From an uncultured Lachnoclostridium sp. (lineage in GTDB: Bacteria > Bacillota > Clostridia > Lachnospirales > Lachnospiraceae), in contig CAOJBY010000044.1 of NCBI GenBank assembly GCA_948330435.1, forward strand, positions 1 to 22,599: DNA of 22,599 nt. Reading direction: 5' to 3'. The position numbers and the translations under genes are program-made. The notes beneath the pieces are model-generated. The model did no database searches. It was not told where the DNA came from and saw nothing but the letters and a program-made list of their open reading frames with translations. Positions 7,102 to 15,309 of the stretch are shown piece after piece (the first letter of the stretch is position 1; each line of letters opens with the position of its first letter).

Positions 7102-9297
7102 CTAAAAATATACATAATTTGAAATCGCATTTCGATACTCTTCCTCTACAGTTCCTTCTTGATTGATAAGATAATTTCCCGCCCCGTCCATCGCCCGAAC
7201 CTGAACTGTGTTAAAACTCTTTTCCTCCATGCGTAATGTGTCAGCAGGTATCTCAATTTCTGCGACTCCATTTTGTACCGGAGCACAATAAAAATGTATT
7301 CCATTCACCTGAAAAGAAACAACACTGCACTCCGATATCTGAACCGTTGCAGATAATTTTACGACTTCCCTTTCTGTCTTTTCATCCTGCAAATCAACTG
7401 TGATATCATCCGAAATCACATAATATCCCAGGGACTTTCGAAGTGTCTCCGGATCCGAAAACTGTGCATCCATCCAACGAATACGCTGATTTAAAAACTC
7501 TTTCATCATTGCAATTCCATCTTTAAACTTCTGTCCTTTATAATCCCCCATACTGCCGCCCCAGCGTTCATCATTGGCATCTGCCGCTTTCTGATAGTGA
7601 TTCGCATACTCATCAATCAGGCCCCCTTCTCGAATCATCTCTTCAATCACCGTATCCCGGATCTCCCAATATTTTTCATAAAGACAAACCAAAAAATAGG
7701 GATCTCGAATCAAATACCGATTCCACTGAACTGTCTGGTAATATTCCTCATTGGAAAAAAATTCATTGGTAGTATGCCAGGATTCCGGAGCCCAGGTGTC
7801 GATTTTGTAATTACTGTTCCCCCATGCCCAATCATAATCCCAGGCCGGACCAATATAGAGAGGCCCGTCAATGTCTTTGTATAAATATACACTGTTTTTC
7901 ATACTATCCCAATTCATGGAAACCTCGCAAACCAGAAAGTTTACCAGCAGGGAATCAAAATCTATCAAGTCCGAGTAATGGCAGTCCTCGTACTCCTTTG
8001 CCGTAAAAGAAACTTTCTTATAAGCAACACCCTTTCGTTGTCTCTCATCATCAACCCAGCCTTCGTTTACCAGCTTATAATGTGGTGACACATCATGGTA
8101 TGTAAAATCGGTCTCATGAAAAGCATACTCCAATGCCTGCAGATATTCCCGGATATAACTATGTAGTTCTTTATAGCTGTTTCCATACTGAGGCTTATTA
8201 TAGTAAATGGGAAGTGCATAATTGGTCTTTAAATTAGCAGCTTTATTGTGAAAACAATCCATTTCCAAAAGTACTCCGCCCGTAGCATCCGGAAGCTTTG
8301 CAAAGTCCACATACTCCCTTATGTCAAAGGTGGTCGGAATATCATACCCGTCATTTTCATTCAGGCTGCTTAAAGATGGAGACCTAAAAACGGGATCTTC
8401 CATCCACGAAAAATCTTCCGTTAAATCTGCCTCCAGCAAGACCTGTACAACCTCTCTTAAGTTTGGATCCAACTTTTTCTGATAAATCAGATCCAATACA
8501 ATTTCTTCCGCCACATCCTTTTGCAGATTTTCCCAGTCAAAAATATCAACACTGTTCTGCCCTATTCGGATCTGCTCGCACAGTTGATAAACCCCCTGGT
8601 ATTCTCCGTTATAAATCAAGCTTACATTTTCGGAATTCATCTTACAGTCTGCACCAATATCGCCGGAAAAATCATAAACCAGCTTGTTGCGAAGAAGCGT
8701 TGCATCAATAGCATTCGCCAGGAGAACCCAATGCTTGGTTTTTCCAAGTCCCAAAAGGTCTGCGTTTTTTTCAAGCTTCATTTTCAAAGGATGCTTGGGG
8801 AGTGTTGATGTCGCATTCCCTCGCAGATGAATATATGCCGTTCCCTCATATTGTTCTGTAGGCAGATATCTCCCGCCTGCTGCTAATTTCACATAGCTCT
8901 CTGCATATGCTTCTTTTGTCACGTCATCGTATCCTGTCTCACTCTCTACATAAAGGACAGGTAAGACACTAAAGTACAGGGAGTCCTCATAGCAGGAACC
9001 ATCTTTTAAGGTCACTGATACCCGAATGAATTTTTCCAGATCCTCTTCTGTGGGTATATAGGAACTAAGTTCTTCTGTTCGGGAAACCTCCCTGTCTCCT
9101 ACATACCAGACACATCTGCTGATTTCCGACTTGCCCATCTGCTCTGTTACTGGGATGACAGGCTGTCCAACCTCAACATGCTCCATATCTATAAACATCT
9201 TTTTTGGCTTGTCCATGCTCCTTGTCTGCCAAATTATAAAGCCAAACAGACATAACATCCCTGCCAAAACTATTTTTGTAGTAATCTTATAGTTCAT
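7102..9297 (-). CDS. CotH-family protein, membrane-anchored, probably extracellular
   Basis: Large protein of 731 residues. Residues about 8-24 are a single hydrophobic segment after a short positive N-terminus: an uncleaved signal anchor or signal peptide without a lipobox. An Ig-like stretch (about 40-115) precedes the CotH kinase-like domain (about 150-560). Its visible motifs are HLRGNATSTLPKHPLKMKL (157-175), TLLRNKL, GEYQGVYQLCEQI (231-243) and PAWDYDWAWGN (484-494), the last probably holding the metal-binding aspartates. A beta-rich tail follows (about 640-731). CotH of Bacillus is a spore-coat protein kinase; the large secreted clostridial relatives often occur outside sporulation loci, so a spore role is only possible. 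It has its own TTGACA promoter and sits alone between unrelated genes. Confidence 0.9.
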   Translation of the reverse strand: MNYKITTKIVLAGMLCLFGFIIWQTRSMDKPKKMFIDMEHVEVGQPVIPVTEQMGKSEISRCVWYVGDREVSRTEELSSYIPTEEDLEKFIRVSVTLKDGSCYEDSLYFSVLPVLYVESETGYDDVTKEAYAESYVKLAAGGRYLPTEQYEGTAYIHLRGNATSTLPKHPLKMKLEKNADLLGLGKTKHWVLLANAIDATLLRNKLVYDFSGDIGADCKMNSENVSLIYNGEYQGVYQLCEQIRIGQNSVDIFDWENLQKDVAEEIVLDLIYQKKLDPNLREVVQVLLEADLTEDFSWMEDPVFRSPSLSSLNENDGYDIPTTFDIREYVDFAKLPDATGGVLLEMDCFHNKAANLKTNYALPIYYNKPQYGNSYKELHSYIREYLQALEYAFHETDFTYHDVSPHYKLVNEGWVDDERQRKGVAYKKVSFTAKEYEDCHYSDLIDFDSLLVNFLVCEVSMNWDSMKNSVYLYKDIDGPLYIGPAWDYDWAWGNSNYKIDTWAPESWHTTNEFFSNEEYYQTVQWNRYLIRDPYFLVCLYEKYWEIRDTVIEEMIREGGLIDEYANHYQKAADANDERWGGSMGDYKGQKFKDGIAMMKEFLNQRIRWMDAQFSDPETLRKSLGYYVISDDITVDLQDEKTEREVVKLSATVQISECSVVSFQVNGIHFYCAPVQNGVAEIEIPADTLRMEEKSFNTVQVRAMDGAGNYLINQEGTVEEEYRNAISNYVYF

Positions 9298-9348
9298 AGG
9301 TCATATCTTCTCTTTTCTTTTGCCAAAGTACTGTCAAGCCATATCTTT

Positions 9349-9377
9349 ATTTTGTAGTCTCTTCTTAAAAATGTCAA
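9349..9377 (-). promoter_or_regulatory. Likely promoter of the CotH-family gene
   Basis: The minus strand shows TTGACA (9377-9372), 17-nt spacer, CAAAAT (9354-9349). The -35 box is perfect and the -10 box matches 4 of 6. The predicted start is about 45 nt before the ATG at 9297. Confidence 0.55.
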
Positions 9378-9432
9378 TAGAGATAAAAACATATTTCTGA
9401 AGCAGAAATTAAATTGGCATAGAAAATCAACA

Positions 9433-9474
9433 GCCACAAAACAGGCGGAAAATCTTTTCCCCCTGTTTTGTGGC
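9433..9474. terminator. Long near-perfect inverted repeat, probable terminator of the licT-bglP-GH1 operon
   Basis: Twenty-base arms (GCCACAAAACAGG.GGAAAA and its complement) with one mismatch and a two-base centre. It lies about 37 nt after the GH1 stop codon on the minus strand and upstream of the CotH promoter. No clean T run follows on either strand (GTTGATTTTC on the minus strand), so termination is likely but not textbook; a small palindromic repeat element is the alternative. Confidence 0.55.
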
Positions 9475-9510
9475 ATTCGCACTCACTATTTCTCTCTCAA
9501 AAAACCAATA

Positions 9511-10935
9511 TTAAACCCCGGCCCCGTTCCCGGCAATCACATCCCGATACCAGTAAAAGCTGTCCTTGGGAATCCTCTGATAGGTTCCATTCCCGTCATC
9601 ATCCTTATCCACATAGATAAAACCATACCGCTTACGCATCTCCCCCGTACCAAAGGAAACGGGATCAATACAACCCCAGACCGTGTAGCCCAAAAGCTCC
9701 ACGCCGTCCTCATCCACAGCCTTCACCATTTCCCGGATATGATCTCCAAGATATTCAATCCGATTCTGATCATGAATCTGTCCATCCTCCAGTTTATCCT
9801 CATATCCGAAGCCATTTTCCACAATAAACAGCGGAATCTGATACCTGTCATAATACTGGTTCAGCACATAGCGAAGCCCTTTGGGATCGATGGTCCATCC
9901 CCAGGTCGTCATCTGAAGATACGGATTCTCCACTGCATCCGGGCTGGTGGCCAGATCATCTCCCAGCTTTTCCACCGCAGGATCCGCACTCATCACACTG
10001 CTGAGATAATAGCTGAACCCAATATAATCCACACAGCCTTTCTCCATAATCTCCAGGTCCTCCGGCGTTATATCAAAGGTATAACCTCTCCGTTCCCAAT
10101 CCTTTTTCACATAGGACGGATACCGGCCTCTTACATGGACATCCGTAAAGAAAAGATTCTTCCGATCCTCCTCCATAGCCAGCAGCACATCATCGGGATT
10201 ACACGTCCGGGGATAAACAGGCGTTGCCGCAACCATGCACCCAATCTTAAAGTCCGGATTTATCTCGTGCCCCAGCTTCACTGTCATAGCACTGGCCACA
10301 AACTCATAATGTGCAGCCTGATAAACCGTCCTTAAGCGCTCCTCCCCCTCCTCAAATAAAATACCAGAGTTTGTAAACGCATAGATTCCATTAGAAAGAA
10401 TCATCTGGTTATTGATCTCATTAAAGGTCATCCAATATTTCACCTTATCCCGATACCGTTCCATAACCGTCCTGGCAAAGCGGACAAAAAACGTAATCAT
10501 CTTCCGGTTCCGCCAGCCTCCATATTGTTTCACCAGTCCATAAGGTAATTCAAAATGAGACAAAGTCACCACCGGCTCTATCTTGCGGGCATGAAGCTCA
10601 TCAAAAAGCCTGTCATAAAACTGAAGCCCCTCCTCGTTGGGTATTTCCTCATCCCCGATCGGGAAAATTCTGCTCCATGCAATACTGGTGCGAAAGCACT
10701 TAAAGCCCATCTGAGCAAATAAAGCAATATCCTCTTTATAATAATCATAGAACCGAATTCCCTCATGGTTGGGATAATACTTCCCCTCCACAATCCCGTT
10801 GGTAATCTCCCTCGCCTTCGTCCGGCTTCCGGCAGTCATCACATCCGCAATGCTTAAGCCCTTATTTCCCTCCTGAAAAGCTCCCTCTACCTGATGGGCG
10901 GCCACTGCACCGCCCCAAAGAAAATCCTTTCTCAA
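9511..10935 (-). CDS. bglA: 6-phospho-beta-glucosidase, GH1 (second copy)
   Basis: Second GH1 phospho-beta-glucosidase, 474 residues, clearly paralogous to the enzyme at 1594-3030. Acid/base Glu173 is in WMTFNEIN and nucleophile Glu373 in LFIVENGF. Ser427, Lys435 and Tyr437 form the 6-phosphate pocket. I choose a TTG start at 10935: it has a strong AAAGGAG site 8-9 nt upstream and places DFLWGG at residue 4. The ATG at 10968 touches its only possible site (TAAAGG directly before it) and adds 11 unconserved residues. Last gene of the licT-bglP-GH1 operon, 36 nt after bglP. It should act on sugar phosphates delivered by that EIIBCA transporter. Confidence 0.94.
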   Translation of the reverse strand: MRKDFLWGGAVAAHQVEGAFQEGNKGLSIADVMTAGSRTKAREITNGIVEGKYYPNHEGIRFYDYYKEDIALFAQMGFKCFRTSIAWSRIFPIGDEEIPNEEGLQFYDRLFDELHARKIEPVVTLSHFELPYGLVKQYGGWRNRKMITFFVRFARTVMERYRDKVKYWMTFNEINNQMILSNGIYAFTNSGILFEEGEERLRTVYQAAHYEFVASAMTVKLGHEINPDFKIGCMVAATPVYPRTCNPDDVLLAMEEDRKNLFFTDVHVRGRYPSYVKKDWERRGYTFDITPEDLEIMEKGCVDYIGFSYYLSSVMSADPAVEKLGDDLATSPDAVENPYLQMTTWGWTIDPKGLRYVLNQYYDRYQIPLFIVENGFGYEDKLEDGQIHDQNRIEYLGDHIREMVKAVDEDGVELLGYTVWGCIDPVSFGTGEMRKRYGFIYVDKDDDGNGTYQRIPKDSFYWYRDVIAGNGAGV

Positions 10936-10971
10936 TGATAACGCTCCTTTCTTATTCCAGTTCCGCATCCT

Positions 10972-12870
10972 TTATACAATCACCTGATAAACCGCTTCTC
11001 CTGCCTCAACCTGCTTCCTATCCAAAACTCGAATCTCCCGGTAATCATCCGCATTCGTCACCAATACCGGAGAGATCAGCGAATAACCCTGCTTCTCAAT
11101 AAAATCCATGTCAAATTTCAGCAGCGGCTGTCCCTCCGTAACCTTGTCTCCCTGCTCCACCAGGGACTCAAAGCCCTCTCCGTCCAGCATTACCGTATTA
11201 AGACCAATATGAATCAACCGTTCCGTTCCGTCCTCCGCTGCGATTCCAATGGCATGCTTAGAGGGAAAGAGTACGGAAATCACGCCATTGCAGGGAGCTT
11301 TCACCTCACCCACAGAGGGCTTCACCGCAATCCCCTGCCCGGCCACGCCGCTTGCAAATACCTCATCCGGTACATCCTTAAGCTCAACGACCTCTCCCGA
11401 CAGAGGGGAATGGATCTCAATCGCCTGCCCCTCTTTCACAGCTGTCTCAATCCTTACCGTCTCTTTCACCACCGCTGGTTCCTCACGATCCGTTTCTTTC
11501 TTCTCCGGCTCAAAGTCCGTCTTATCATCCTCCGTAATTCCCCAGAAATAAGTCAGCACAAGTCCAATCGCAAGAGCCGCCGTAATTCCCAGAAGATATC
11601 CCGCAAAGGGCGAATAAGTCTGCATAGCAAGGGCAAAAATATTGTGGAACACATAAGCGTCACAGGTTACATGGAAAGCTCCGTTGATGGCTCCGCCCAC
11701 ACCTCCGGCAATGGCAACCACCGCCATGAGTCTCTTATAATTCATAACAATACCATAGAGAATCGGCTCTGTCACACCGGCACAGATTCCGGTAATAATC
11801 GTAGGACCTGCAACCTCACGGATCTTAGAATGCTTCTTTCCTTTCAGATAAGCACCAATGGCAATACCAATCTGTGCAAACACGGCACAGACAGCCGCAC
11901 CCTCCAGTACATCGCCGCCGAACATCTCCAGATTCTGCAGGGTCACCGGAGTAAAGCCCCAATGAAGTCCCAGCATGGTAAGGAAAGGATAGGCTGCACC
12001 CAGAAGAAGACCCGCAATCAGACTGTTAAAGTTGAACAATGCTACCACTACATCCGATACTGCATTGCCCACAGTCGTTCCAAAGGGTCCAAATAAAATC
12101 ATTGTAAAGGGCACCATCAACATCACGGAAATCATGGGAACCAGGAATAACTGCAGCTCCTGTTTAATGATTTTTTTCAATCCCTTTTCCAAAAAGCTGT
12201 ACACAATCACCGCAATAAAAATTGGGAAAATTGTAGCTGCATAGTCAATCGGTGTTACGGGAATGCCGAGAAAATTCGCACCCTCCCCACTCAAAAGCCC
12301 TGTAAAATTCGGCTCCAACAGAGCTGCTCCAATGGTACCGCCCACATAAGGATTGGCTCCAAACTGCTTCGACAACGTAATGCCAAGGAATATAGGCAGG
12401 AAATAGAACACTGCATTGCCTGCCGCTGAGAGAATCAGGTAAGTGGGATCCTCATAACCCATAACCCCAAATTCCGTAAACAGCGTCAGCAAGGCTTTCA
12501 CCATACCAGCTCCTGCCAGTGCCGGAATCAGGGGAGAAAAGGCACCGGAAATCACTTTCATGGCACGGCTCATAAGGCTCTGGTTCTTCCCGTCCTCTTT
12601 CTTAGAGCTGCCGCTCCCGCCGCCAATCTTGGCAACAGACAAAATAGCTTCATAATAATCGTGAACCGCAGGCCCGATCACCACCTGATACTGTCCGCCG
12701 CTTATGACAACCTGCAGTACGTAAGAAAGCTTATTTAATGCCTCCTTATCCGCCTTTCCCTCATCCTTCAATTCAAAACGCAGCCTTGTGGCACAATGTA
12801 CCAGACTGTTAATATTATCTTCGCCGCCCACTAAGGCTGTAATCTGTTTTGCTTCCTCTAAATATTTCAT
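10972..12870 (-). CDS. bglP: PTS beta-glucoside transporter EIIBCA
   Basis: Complete three-domain Glc/Bgl-family permease of 632 residues. EIIB is at about 1-80 with phospho-Cys26 in SLVHCATRLRF. EIIC covers about 105-460 with multiple membrane spans and a conserved AGVTEPILYGI stretch. A charged linker (about 465-490) leads to a Crr-like EIIA domain (about 490-632), with the phosphorylated histidine in LIHIGLNTV (about His554). It imports and phosphorylates aryl-beta-glucosides or cellobiose-type sugars. The start is at 12870 after AAAGGAG; a longer in-frame reading to 13011 lies within licT and is rejected. The ATG overlaps the licT stop as ATGA, so the two are translationally coupled. EIIB of such permeases also phosphorylates and inactivates LicT when substrate is absent. 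Confidence 0.95.
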   Translation of the reverse strand: MKYLEEAKQITALVGGEDNINSLVHCATRLRFELKDEGKADKEALNKLSYVLQVVISGGQYQVVIGPAVHDYYEAILSVAKIGGGSGSSKKEDGKNQSLMSRAMKVISGAFSPLIPALAGAGMVKALLTLFTEFGVMGYEDPTYLILSAAGNAVFYFLPIFLGITLSKQFGANPYVGGTIGAALLEPNFTGLLSGEGANFLGIPVTPIDYAATIFPIFIAVIVYSFLEKGLKKIIKQELQLFLVPMISVMLMVPFTMILFGPFGTTVGNAVSDVVVALFNFNSLIAGLLLGAAYPFLTMLGLHWGFTPVTLQNLEMFGGDVLEGAAVCAVFAQIGIAIGAYLKGKKHSKIREVAGPTIITGICAGVTEPILYGIVMNYKRLMAVVAIAGGVGGAINGAFHVTCDAYVFHNIFALAMQTYSPFAGYLLGITAALAIGLVLTYFWGITEDDKTDFEPEKKETDREEPAVVKETVRIETAVKEGQAIEIHSPLSGEVVELKDVPDEVFASGVAGQGIAVKPSVGEVKAPCNGVISVLFPSKHAIGIAAEDGTERLIHIGLNTVMLDGEGFESLVEQGDKVTEGQPLLKFDMDFIEKQGYSLISPVLVTNADDYREIRVLDRKQVEAGEAVYQVIV

Positions 12871-13715
12871 GTTGCATTCTCCTTTCCTACTACATTCATT
12901 CGATTTAAATGAAGCGTCAGGTAAAGCTCCTCGCCCTCGCTGACCTCCCATCCATAAGTCTGATGTAGAAACCGGGAAATCTTTTTGGCACATTTGTGAT
13001 CCTCCGGACACTTCTCTGCAATCACTGCCGCAATGGATTCATCAATGGCAAGACTTTCCCCATTCATCTGCCGCTTCACGAAATAACGCACATGGGTCAC
13101 AAACCGGCTGACATCAAAGTTATTCTCCCGGAACTCCCGTCCATAATGCAGCTTGCTGATATTCAAAATATTTTGAATAATCTGGGTATACATCATGGTT
13201 TCCTCCATGCCGCTTCCGCTGGAGTTGGCATTAATGAAGTGAAAGACAATAAAAGCAGCCTCCTGCTCCGGAATCTCATACCCTGTCTTCTTACTTAAGT
13301 CTGCCACAACTTCTCTTGCAAACTGGTACTCCTTTGGATAAATCAGCTTAATGTCCCACTCCAGAGGTGTTCCAAAATGGATACCCTCCTTCATACGTTC
13401 AAGCAGCATTCCCAGGTGATCTGATAATGTAAGCAAAATACTGTCGTTGCAGCGGTACCCAAGCTTTTTCTCGCCCTCCCGGATAATACCGCTGGCCAGT
13501 TCGATATCATCTACCGTAATACGCTTTAAAAGGCTGTCAAAGTCTTTCTTTCCGCTGTCTCCATCCAGTACAAAATGCTTTTCAATCAGGTATTCCCGAA
13601 TAAAGGATCCGGGCTTTGCGTTAAAAGCAACGCCCTTTCCCATGACAACCGCCTCCTGTCCATTCCTGTCCTTCACCAATGCTACATTGTTGTTCAATGC
13701 CTTAATCAGCTTCAC
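12867..13715 (-). CDS. licT: LicT/BglG-family transcriptional antiterminator
   Basis: RNA-binding antiterminator of 282 residues. The CAT RNA-binding domain is at about 1-55 (MKLIKALNNNVALVKDRNGQ start, then VVMGKGVAF). PRD1 covers about 65-170 with His100 and His159; PRD2 covers about 175-280 with His208 and His269. All four regulatory histidines are present at positions close to those of Bacillus LicT. Phosphorylation by the cognate EIIB on PRD1 would block it, while HPr phosphorylation on PRD2 would activate it. It is preceded by GGGGAGG and lies directly downstream of a RAT/terminator pair, so it should control its own operon. Its TGA overlaps the bglP ATG. Confidence 0.96.
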   Translation of the reverse strand: MKLIKALNNNVALVKDRNGQEAVVMGKGVAFNAKPGSFIREYLIEKHFVLDGDSGKKDFDSLLKRITVDDIELASGIIREGEKKLGYRCNDSILLTLSDHLGMLLERMKEGIHFGTPLEWDIKLIYPKEYQFAREVVADLSKKTGYEIPEQEAAFIVFHFINANSSGSGMEETMMYTQIIQNILNISKLHYGREFRENNFDVSRFVTHVRYFVKRQMNGESLAIDESIAAVIAEKCPEDHKCAKKISRFLHQTYGWEVSEGEELYLTLHLNRMNVVGKENAT

Positions 13716-13778
13716 GGCTGTCTCCTCCCCTTTCGTTCATTCCCCGGATTCTGTCCTGCAAAAAGAATTTTGCAAAGC

Positions 13779-13828
13779 AAAAAGGCACGACCAAAAAATG
13801 TACTCTGTACATTCTTCCAGTCATGCCT
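13779..13828 (-). terminator. Conditional terminator in the licT leader
   Basis: On the minus strand AGGCATGACT pairs with GGTCGTGCCT (10 bp including G-T pairs), enclosing a second perfect stem AATGTAC-AGA-GTACATT, and is followed by TTTTT. The 5' arm overlaps the RAT by about 10 nt, so the two structures exclude each other. This is the arrangement expected for LicT-controlled antitermination. Confidence 0.88.
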
Positions 13829-13846
13829 GCATTACCAGTAACACTC
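13819..13846 (-). promoter_or_regulatory. RAT (ribonucleic antiterminator), LicT binding site
   Basis: The minus strand contains GTTACTGGTAATGCAGGC, the hallmark of LicT/SacY/BglG RNA targets, starting at about the predicted transcript 5' end. LicT bound here would keep the overlapping terminator from forming when beta-glucosides are present. Confidence 0.9.
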
Positions 13847-13853
13847 TAGTAAT

Positions 13854-13882
13854 AGACTAACCAAATTCATTCAGTTTGTCAA
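13854..13882 (-). promoter_or_regulatory. Promoter of the licT-bglP-GH1 operon
   Basis: The minus strand shows TTGACA (13882-13877), 17-nt spacer, TAGTCT (13859-13854). This puts the transcript start near 13847, just before the RAT. The -10 box is weak (3-4 of 6). It lies only 25 nt after the fumarase beta stop. Confidence 0.65.
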
Positions 13883-13907
13883 GTGTTATTTTCTCATTTA
13901 CGCTCTA

Positions 13908-14465
13908 TTATTTCTGCATCGCCAGATAAGCCGCTTTCCCGTCCTCGTAAAGATTCTTCCCCTCACTGTCAATAATTACCACAAGGGGCATATCCTCCAC
14001 ATAGAGCTTCCGAAGGGCCTCCGCTCCCAGATCCTCATAGGCAATCAACTCGCACTTCTTAATGCATTTTGCCAGAAGTGCTCCTGCTCCGCCAATGGCT
14101 CCGAAATAGACACCATGATACTTCTTCATAGCCTCCACCACCTCAGGCAGTCTGGCACCTTTGCCAATCATACCCCTGGCACCAACTGACATCATGGTAG
14201 GTGCATAAGCATCCATACGTCCGCTGGTGGTAGGTCCCGCAGATCCAATCACCTGGCCCGGTTTGGCAGGCGTAGGCCCTACATAGTAAATGGTGGCATC
14301 CGTAGGATCAAAAGGAAGTTCCTCTCCCCTTTCCAGTGTCTCACACATCCTTTTGTGTCCTGCATCCCTGGATGTATAAATCGTTCCGGTCAGATAAACA
14401 CTGTCCCCGGCATGAAGTGTCTTTGCAACTTCTTCTGTAAGCGGCAATTGAATATGTTTCTCCAT
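13908..14465 (-). CDS. fumB: Class I fumarate hydratase, beta subunit
   Basis: C-terminal half (185 residues) of the two-subunit, iron-sulfur hydro-lyase that interconverts fumarate and L-malate. Motifs seen: LPLTEEVAKTLHAGDSVYLT at the start, YYVGPTPAKPGQVIGSAGPT, TTSGRMDAYAP (substrate-binding SGRMD) and GAIGGAGALLAKCI. It starts one base after the alpha-subunit stop, so the two are cotranslated. L(+)-tartrate dehydratase TtdB has the same fold; nothing here distinguishes the two, but fumarase is the usual assignment in anaerobic Firmicutes without tartrate genes nearby. No terminator is seen before the licT promoter. Confidence 0.92.
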   Translation of the reverse strand: MEKHIQLPLTEEVAKTLHAGDSVYLTGTIYTSRDAGHKRMCETLERGEELPFDPTDATIYYVGPTPAKPGQVIGSAGPTTSGRMDAYAPTMMSVGARGMIGKGARLPEVVEAMKKYHGVYFGAIGGAGALLAKCIKKCELIAYEDLGAEALRKLYVEDMPLVVIIDSEGKNLYEDGKAAYLAMQK

Positions 14466-14466
14466 C

Positions 14467-15309
14467 CTAGATCACCTCCGTCTTATGGCGTGTCACATGA
14501 CAGTTGATATTCACTGCACAGGGCATACCTGCAATATGAGTAGGCAAAGTCTCAATGTTGAGAGCCAAAGCCGTAGTCTTTCCGCCAAAACCCTGGGGTC
14601 CAATGCCGAGCTTGTTGATCTTCTCAAGCATCTCTGCCTCCAGATCCGCATAATAAGGGTCCGGATTCCGTTCATCTGTACTGCGCATCAGTGCTTTCTT
14701 TGCAAGGAGGGCACATTTATCAAAGGTTCCTCCGATTCCCACGCCCACAACCATTGGCGGACAGGGATTGGGACCGGCCGTCTCCACCGTTTCCAGAATA
14801 AAATCCTTGATTCCCTCAATGCCTGCGGAAGGCTTGAACATACGGATGGCACTCATGTTTTCACTGCCGAAGCCCTTTGGCCCGACCGTCACCTTGATCT
14901 GCTCGCCGGGAACAATCTCCGTATAAAGCATGGCCGGCGTATTGTCTCCCGTATTGCCACGACGCACCGGGTCCTTTACCACAGATTTCCGAAGATAGCC
15001 CTTGTCATAGCCCCGGCGCACACCCTCGTCCACGGCCTCCCTTAAATCGCCGCCCACGATATGTACATCCTGTCCAATCTCCAGAAATACACAGGCCATT
15101 CCCGTATCCTGGCAGATGGGAACACTCTCCTCCTTGGCAATCTCGAAGTTTGTAATAATCTTATCCAGTACCCCCTGGGCAATCTCCCAGTCCTCGCACG
15201 CCCGGCAGCGGCGAATGGCACCCTGGACGTCCTTGGGAAGATACTGATTTGCCTCAATACATAATTTCTCCACAACATCTGTAATCTGCTGTGCCTGAAT
15301 CTCACGCAT
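14467..15309 (-). CDS. fumA: Class I fumarate hydratase, alpha subunit ([4Fe-4S])
   Basis: N-terminal half (280 residues) of the class I fumarase, carrying the oxygen-sensitive [4Fe-4S] cluster. The likely ligands are Cys66 in VPICQDTGM, Cys183 in GPNPCPPM and Cys270 in NINCHVTRH. Other family marks are RRGNTGDNTPAM (117-128) and GPKGFGSENMS. The ATG at 15309 follows GGAGG at 9-10 nt; a TTG two codons earlier is less well placed. It pairs with the beta subunit one base downstream. Likely role is the reductive or oxidative C4 branch of an incomplete TCA cycle. Tartrate dehydratase alpha is the alternative. Confidence 0.93.
   Translation of the reverse strand: MREIQAQQITDVVEKLCIEANQYLPKDVQGAIRRCRACEDWEIAQGVLDKIITNFEIAKEESVPICQDTGMACVFLEIGQDVHIVGGDLREAVDEGVRRGYDKGYLRKSVVKDPVRRGNTGDNTPAMLYTEIVPGEQIKVTVGPKGFGSENMSAIRMFKPSAGIEGIKDFILETVETAGPNPCPPMVVGVGIGGTFDKCALLAKKALMRSTDERNPDPYYADLEAEMLEKINKLGIGPQGFGGKTTALALNIETLPTHIAGMPCAVNINCHVTRHKTEVI

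Noticed and set aside
6995..7105. 36-residue plus-strand ORF (MNITELSYVLVEISFN...) after the DUF2812 remnant
   Set aside because: No ribosome binding site, overlaps the end of the CotH gene, and no conserved motif; an alternative frame ending CPCGDQL is equally open.
9294..9482. 62-residue minus-strand ORF upstream of the CotH gene
   Set aside because: It spans the long hairpin and the CotH promoter and has no ribosome binding site or domain.
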